Below are positions 58,430 to 64,000 of a stretch of DNA of 64,000 bases, piece by piece (within the stretch, counting starts at the first letter, position 1; every line of letters starts with the position of its first letter). Under the pieces are notes generated by a model, which saw only the letters and a list, made by a program, of their open reading frames with translations, made no database searches and had not been told where the DNA came from. The stretch is from Paratinospora sagittata (Eukaryota; Streptophyta; Magnoliopsida; Ranunculales; Menispermaceae): the NCBI GenBank assembly GCA_035771175.1, contig CM069612.1, positions 24,100,987 through 24,164,986 on the forward strand. The letters are read 5' to 3'. The translations under genes and the position numbers were made by a program.

Positions 58430-60460
58430 CTAACCTACACACACACTTATCTAAACCATCGTAATCAACTATTCTTCATTTTATCTTCAACTATGGCTAC
58501 TCTCATCATTTTTTGAATATACTCAACTCAACTCAACTCAACTAATCCTTTCCATACTACATGGGGTCGGCTACATGAATCTGCTTTCTCTACTCCACTT
58601 TATACAGGCTAAGTCGGCATCTAGAGGTCTCGAAGTATGTGTCTTTCTTATTCATTTCTTGAATATGTTCCTTTCTAATTTTATTTTATATTATACCATC
58701 TACTCATTTTTAACACTTGCATTTTCGTTGTACATAATTTAACTTTGTTTTTTTTATTGCTCAACATTTTGTTCCAAAAAAATGGTAAACTTAATAGCAA
58801 TTAATAAAATTTTCCTTTCAAATTTAAACAGGTGTGTCACTTATTTAATATTTCACAAGCATTCGACCACGTAACTCAACAGCTTTTTACTTCTATGATT
58901 AATATCATCTCTTATTTTTCCCGTTGGTAAATAATTAAGCCTTAAGTACCGAAGTTTTTTTTAAATTTTTTTGGGATATTTTGACTTTTAAACTTCATTA
59001 TTTTTCCATCTTATTCTACTTTCCAATGTTATCAAGGCATGCGCCATAGTGCGCCTTAGGCTTTCCTTGAGGCGGGGCTCATCTATTGCGCCTCAATACT
59101 TGACAGGCAGGGCGTTTTAACTAAGGCATGCACCTCATTTTCCTACAACTCATTTAAAAAATTAAAAAAAAAAGAAATAAATATTGTATTATATACTTTT
59201 TTCTCCCTTCCTTGAATAAATATACATTATAAACATTATAGAATATAAAACATTAAAGGAAACTTGTGTTTCGGTTTTATAACAACAATAAGATGTTGTT
59301 ACAAAGGCATTATAATTGCTACTTGTTCTTCTTTGCTTTTGTGTTTCTTTCTTCAATTAAATTTTAAATATCAAAAGCAATAAACATATATTAAGAACAA
59401 CTATAAAATAGAAACATTAGTACTATTATGAATATTATGATGTATGATTGAAAAATTATAAAATTTTTATTGATTTTTATCTATTTTAAATTATTTTATC
59501 AAAAATTAATTTATAATTAAGTTTTTTTAGAATTTTGCATCTTACTTTACTCAGGCGTGCGCCTCGCCTTGCTCCTTGCGCCTCAGGCTAAAGGGCCCCT
59601 CATTGGGAGTGCGCCTTCTGCTTTTAATTACCTTACTACTTTCATTAAAATTACATTTTAGTTATTTAGTCCTAGCCATATACTCATACTAATTTTAAAT
59701 TCTTTTAATTCTAAAATCTCTCTCCAAATATCTAGTTCAAGTATTCTTTTAAATTTTAATACAATTTGATTAAACAATTTTATTTATCAAAAAATTCCAA
59801 CTTCTACTTAATTTTTCCAAACCTTGATAGGGATACGATTGGTCTTCAAACATTTACATTTTTCATTTTTCTTTAAAACATTTTTTTTTCATCTAAAGCA
59901 TGGCAATTCTTCAAAAGAAATATTTCCATTAATTACCCCTAAGTTCTTATGTTTCTTCGTTTAAAATTTTCAAATAAGTTTCATTTAATAAATTTTGAAA
60001 ATCAGTTTTCCACATTTCTTTGATTTCTTTTTCTTTTTCTAAGACTCTTTTATATTAATTTTAATACAGTTAGTATGATTACAATATTTTGCTTTTCTTT
60101 CCCTTAGTTTTACTATTTTATATATATTCTTTTCACTTTCTTTACACCTCGCCTAGTTTATAAATCATTCCATGTGTCGAGGTTAGTGATACTTACCATT
60201 TTTTTAGCTTCTTTCTCTTCATCCATAATTTTTAAAACTTTCCTCATCCCTAGTCCTTCACAAAGTTGTATAACTTGTTCTTTTAAATTGTATGGTAATT
60301 TAAACTTCTGCATTCCAATGTCAAACTTTTCTAGATGAAATTGTAAGGTATTTTAAAATTCAAGATATATCCTTGCAAAATGCTCCTATTCTTGATCAGT
60401 GTAAAGTGTAAACTGATATTCGTAGAGCACTATCAAATATATAAGCTAGCCTACAAGATA
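58430..60460 (-). mobile_element. Strongly decayed repeat, possibly antisense RTE-type LINE
   Basis: The block begins with CAACTCAACTCAACT and ACATGGGGTCGGCTACATGAATC, a phrase common in plant genomes in the antisense of RTE-type LINEs as I recall it. The rest is T-rich with no open frame. A shorter relative of the phrase is at about 57285 (AACTACATGGGGTCATTTG). A GCGCC-rich insertion at 59030-59635 divides it. The family call rests on recall of one motif and is weak. Confidence 0.3.
59030..59635. mobile_element. MITE-like element with GC-rich ends and AT-rich middle
   Basis: The left end has AAGGCATGCGCCATAGTGCG then CCTTGAGGCGGGGC. The right end carries the opposite-strand counterparts GGCGTGCGCCTCGCCTTG then GGGAGTGCGCCTT. 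The middle 400 bp are very AT-rich. Similar GGCGC-ended repeats are common in plant genomes. Exact inverted ends and a target duplication were not resolved. Confidence 0.4.
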
Positions 60461-60766
60461 TCAATATCCCTTAGTCATTAAACTTTACCGACTAATTTTA
60501 ATGGAAATGTATTAGCTCCCAATAATCCAATTTCTTTGAAAGGATCCATAACAAATTCCTTTATGAGTAACCAAGCCCTTTGATCAAGCAACTTCAATAC
60601 CCTGGGGAAAGAAACAAAACAAAAAAAACCTTCTACACCCAAGGAACCTCAACAAAAATAATCAAAATACACAAATTTTAGCGTGATAAAACCCATTGAA
60701 AAGAGAGAAAAACCTCCATGTGTCTATGAAATTACACAATCAAATTTATTCGCTAAAAATGGTGTT

Positions 60767-60934
60767 ACATTTATTGAGATTAGTAAATTCACTAACCCTG
60801 ATTAAATCAAGTGGACTAGTATGCATCCAAACATGATATCTTAGTATTACACATTTATTGAGATTAGTAAATTCACTAAGCTTGATCAAGTCAAGTGGAC
60901 AAGTATACATTCAAACATGATATCTTAGAATTAA
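60767..60934. repeat. 84-bp tandem duplication, about 89% identical
   Basis: Copy 1 is 60767-60850 and copy 2 is 60851-60934. Both start ACATTTATTGAGATTAGTAA; I count about 9 differences. No coding content. Confidence 0.9.
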
Positions 60935-61090
60935 CTCCAAGATAGCACTGATTCTAGTAAAAAACATTCAACTTGGTTATCAATCTCATGATCCTTAGGA
61001 GCTTGATTAGCATATTTACAATTAAAAAATTAGAGAGTTTTGATCTTATCGAGAGCACTTGGCCACAAAGCGTTGAAGAACCTTTTAAAA

Positions 61091-61344
61091 GTATTGTTCC
61101 AAAAAGCCAACAAGGAGTTGGTGTAGTTGGTAAAGAGGTGTCTTTGGAACCCAAAGGTTCCAGGTTTAACTCTTGCCACTGCCTTACCTTAGGGGGTGAG
61201 GGGGACTAATGGGTCAGGAATGGGTCTGATACCTTCCCGAGACTGTGGTACGGTGATGGATGATGATGAAGTTGGTTATACAACTAACTACTAACTACTA
61301 ACATTGTTTCTTCTAAAAAAAAAAAAAGTATTGTTCCAAAAAGC
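61091..61344 (+). mobile_element. tRNA-derived SINE with perfect 17-bp target duplication
   Basis: The body (61108-61327) has an A-box-like GTGTAGTTGGTAAAGAG and a B-box-like CCAGGTTTAACTC, and ends in 13 A residues. GTATTGTTCCAAAAAGC flanks it on both sides (61091-61107 and 61328-61344) without a mismatch. The perfect duplication suggests a fairly recent insertion. Family not identified. Confidence 0.88.
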
Positions 61345-61936
61345 ATCTTCTCTATGCACCATAAAGCTATATATAGTATTGTCAAATATAAAATCTCAAT
61401 AATTGATCATTGGAATAACCAAGTCTTAAGATGAACAATCTTTAGAACTCAAAATCAATCATTGAAATAATTAAGATTTTACAAAAGGGATTACAACTCG
61501 GACATGTAGCTAAGTTGTACGTCACCTAGGTGGGGTTTAAGGAATCTTCCCAAAAAATATATATTTGGGTTCGGACACGTAAAAAAGAAAGAGTATATCA
61601 ATATATGTAACTTAAGTTTGTGTTGGGCACCCCACCAAGGATCCTATCAAGGTGCTCAAGCTACGACCAAGCATGCCTTAATATCTCTTTCCCTACATAG
61701 TTGAACTAATACCTAGGAAATAAAGAGAATATATGACATTGACTTGCATTATTTTTGCACATAATATTAATTGTGTTAAAGTTTTAAAAGAACTGCTTGT
61801 GTATGACCTAAAATAGGTTTTATATAATTGTAGAAGGGGTATTTCTAAACTTAAACCTTAATTGGTATTGTCTTAATATATGTCTCATTATTTGCTTGGT
61901 TGAAATTAGATATTTAAAAAATATGCTACAAATAAG

Positions 61937-62338
61937 TGTGGGCATTTCACAATGGTAGAGGTCGTTCTATTAGACCTAGAGGTCATGGGTCAAATCCAAA
62001 AACCTCTTTGTAATGTAGGGTTAAGGCTACTGCATTAATTCTTCCCCAGATTTCACAATTGTAGGAGCCCTATGGGTATTGAGAGGATATACACAAGAGT
62101 TTTGGTTTGAGTTGGGATAGGGACCTTCTCCATCTTTGGCAGGGTGGGTGTTGGATACAGTTATTATTTTGTCATACTGTTTGAGTTTGTTGGTGGAGCT
62201 AAGCACTCTTGGTGCTTACCTTCAAATGTATTTTCTGGTTCTCCCTACTAAATCAATATAAGATATTATTGTTTCTGCTCTAAAAAATAAATAAATAAAA
62301 TAAAATGTAGGAGCCCTGTGCATTGAGCACACTACTCT
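61937..62338 (+). mobile_element. Au-like SINE interrupted by a LINE fragment
   Basis: The host SINE has GGTCATGGGTCAAATCC (B box), then CCTCTTTGTAATG, GGGTTAAGGCT and a tail GGAGCCCTGTGCATTGAGC. Removing the insertion leaves about 156 bp, near the usual size for an Au SINE. Its own target duplication is ATGCTACAAATAAG (61923-61936) and ATGTTACAAAGAAG (62339-62352), two mismatches. Confidence 0.75.
62072..62305 (+). mobile_element. 234-bp LINE 3' fragment nested in the SINE
   Basis: TGTAGGAGCCCT occurs at 62060-62071 and 62306-62317, a perfect 12-bp target duplication. The insert ends AAAAAATAAATAAATAAAAT-like A-rich tail. Its last 100 bp (CTACTAAATCAATATAAG...TTTCTGCTCT) resemble the 3' end of the LINE in SCAMP intron 7. 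It has no coding sequence. Confidence 0.8.
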
Positions 62339-62638
62339 ATGTTACAAAGAAGCCCTTACTGCTTGTCTAGCGAGTGATAATGCCTAGACAATAACATAGT
62401 TGATCTCTAGGCAATAGCTTGATAACCTTGTCGTGGGATTAGTGTACTTGAGTTAAATAACACTTTAAGGAAATGCCTTAGGACTAAATGGTATTCTTAT
62501 TGAAGTTTAAAAATGTTTAGTGGTAGATGGAGTATTATGGTTAATGAAATTATTTGATGAGTAAAGGAAAATTGTTCTAATGTATAAAAATGCATAGGAT
62601 ATTTATAGTTGTGAAAAATAAAAATTATAGAGGTGTCA

Positions 62639-63704
62639 TGGTCTGTAGGAAAACAATCGAGATGCCAGTATCTCCTCTCGTGTCTCGTTCAAGTACCCTT
62701 GGAAGTTCATCCACTCGATTTACCCAACTTTCTTACCCTCCATCCTTTTTAAAATTGGTAATGGTTCTTCTACTCGTTTTTGGGAAGATACTTGGGGTGC
62801 CTTAGCTCCCTTCAAGGTTATGTTCCCCAGTATTTTTAACATCTCTGGTATCCACAATGCTCCCATATCCTCTTTCATTATTCCTCATCGTAACATTAGC
62901 GATGGATCTCTCAATTGGAACCTTCACCTAATGCGCAACCTTCCTCCTCCAGCCCTCGAGGAGATTCCTATCCTTTTGGATTGCCTTGGCCATGTTCAGT
63001 TGCAGGACATGGATGACTGTATTGTTTGGGCTGAGGGGTCCTTTGGAAAATTCTCTACAAAATCTTTTTTTTCCAAATCATTAACTCTTCAGCCAATCAC
63101 CCCATTTTTCCACATTCCACTTTCATTTGTTCTGCTCCCGTCCCTCTCAAAATCAAGACTCTTGGCTGGCTCATTGCTTTAAACAGACTTAATTGTGCTG
63201 ATATGGTTCGGAAGAGGTTTCCTAATTTTAGTTTCTCCCCTTCCTGGTGTTGCCTGTGTAGATTGAATGATGTGACAACTACTCATGTGTTTCGGGATTG
63301 TGCTTTTGTGAAGGAAGCTTGGTCTGAATGGTCAAGAAGATGTTTTAAAATTTGTCCCCCGGATGATGGTTCTATCTTTAGTTATCTTGTTAGCTTAACA
63401 GATAAACGTTGTAAAAAGTATTGGATCTGTGTGCTTTTTGTTGTCTTATCGAGTGTCTGGGCCGAGTCTTTCGAGACTGTTTTTGTTCTAGTGGGAAGGT
63501 TTGGGATGAGATTCTCTTTTTATTTGTTGGATGGGTCAGTTCCAACAATTTCTCCCTAAGGTATAGTTTTGGAGAATGGGCTCTGAACTAGTTTAATATT
63601 TTGGCTTCTTTGTAAATCTCGCGGGATATCTTATCCCCATTTTTTTGTACTTTTTTATCATCTATCTAATATATATATATCTATGTTTCCAATAAAAATA
63701 AAAT
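62639..63704 (+). mobile_element. 5'-truncated LINE with 18-bp target duplication
   Basis: AAAATTATAGAGGTGTCA (62621-62638) precedes it and AAAATTATAAAGGTGTCA (63705-63722) follows it, one mismatch. The interior holds broken frames of the ORF2 C-terminus: NISDGSLNWNLHLMRNLPPP and DDCIVWAEGSFGKFSTKSFF, then the zf-RVT domain (DMVRKRFPNFSFSPSWCCLC, TTTHVFRDCAFVKEAWSEW). It ends in an A-rich tail from about 63690. Stops and frame changes show it is dead. Confidence 0.92.
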
Positions 63705-63766
63705 AAAATTATAAAGGTGTCAAATTGACAAGTCATACAATGAAATTATGAGAGAAAGTCATTGAA

Positions 63767-63978
63767 AACCATCCTAGTGAAGGTGTAGTGGTACTTAGGA
63801 CCAACTATAACCGTGAAACTCCTAGGATCAAGTCTCACCCCCACCCACCTAGGAGAAGGCCTAATGCTAAGCATGGGACTTGGATGTCCACCGGGAGTAT
63901 CTCCTGCTCGAGCCACCAAGGGCCCGAGGGATTAGTTTGGTGAAGCATGGGTACCATTGGTTCTAAAAATAAAATAAA
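63767..63978 (+). mobile_element. SINE-like element at window end
   Basis: A B-box-like GGATCAAGTCTCACC lies at 63827. The block ends in an A-rich tail (AAAAATAAAATAAAAA). AAAGTCATTGAA (63755-63766) and AAAGTGATTGAA (63979-63990) flank it, one mismatch. It sits only 45 bp beyond the LINE's right target duplication. Confidence 0.7.
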
Positions 63979-64000
63979 AAAGTGATTGAATATTTGATAT

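Noticed and set aside
60973..61209. 78-codon frame
   Set aside because: It runs into the SINE at 61108 and ends inside it; no domain.
1..64000. CRISPR arrays, operons, prokaryotic or viral genes
   Set aside because: Repeats are tandem or transposon-derived and the genes are intron-bearing plant genes. Nothing fits a bacterial or phage origin.

Overview
The window is nuclear DNA of a flowering plant, most likely a eudicot. Genes have GT-AG introns that are often kilobases long, intergenic DNA is AT-rich, and there are Ty1/copia, LINE and tRNA-derived SINE insertions, including Au-like SINEs. The species cannot be fixed from sequence alone. There is no CRISPR array, operon, rRNA gene or genuine tRNA gene. 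Every tRNA-like match sits inside a SINE.

Six protein-coding genes are supported, in order. (1) The 3' part of a katanin p80 WD40-subunit gene, KTN80 (+, 1270-8374, 12 exons; the 5' end lies left of the window). (2) A complete SCAMP gene (+, 9597-23684, 12 exons, 288 aa). (3) An intronless E-class PPR gene like At1g03540 (+, 24305-26218). (4) An intronless P-class PPR gene like At1g73710 (+, 27567-30710). (5) A CrRLK1L receptor kinase, the THESEUS1 orthologue (+, ATG at 37839, stop at 40379, with an intron in the 5' UTR). (6) ULTRAPETALA1 (-, 51037-46116, 3 exons, 238 aa). I rebuilt the spliced genes by hand; every junction keeps the reading frame.

Layout: 1-757 is a retroelement remnant inside a KTN80 intron. 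SCAMP spans 14 kb for an 867-nt CDS. Its intron 3 holds a solo LTR (11364-11952) and a decayed Ty1/copia element (12245-17821, antisense, 5-bp target duplication). Its intron 7 holds a truncated LINE and its intron 9 an Au-like SINE. The 30.7-36.6 kb stretch is AT-rich and nearly gene-free, with a 117-bp tandem duplication. A GC-richer block just upstream of THE1 contains a 105-bp in-frame duplication and a 14-bp ACGT palindrome. From 51 kb to the end I find no intact gene. That part is a graveyard of SINEs, LINEs and MITE-like repeats, several with clear target-site duplications, including a LINE fragment nested inside an Au-like SINE.

The genes do not form a pathway. They are housekeeping and regulatory genes: microtubule severing, membrane trafficking, organelle RNA processing (two PPRs), cell-wall sensing (THE1) and trithorax-type chromatin control (ULT1). 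I found no convincing new biological system. The most interesting material is the transposon archaeology with readable target duplications, and the duplicated GC-rich block in front of THE1.
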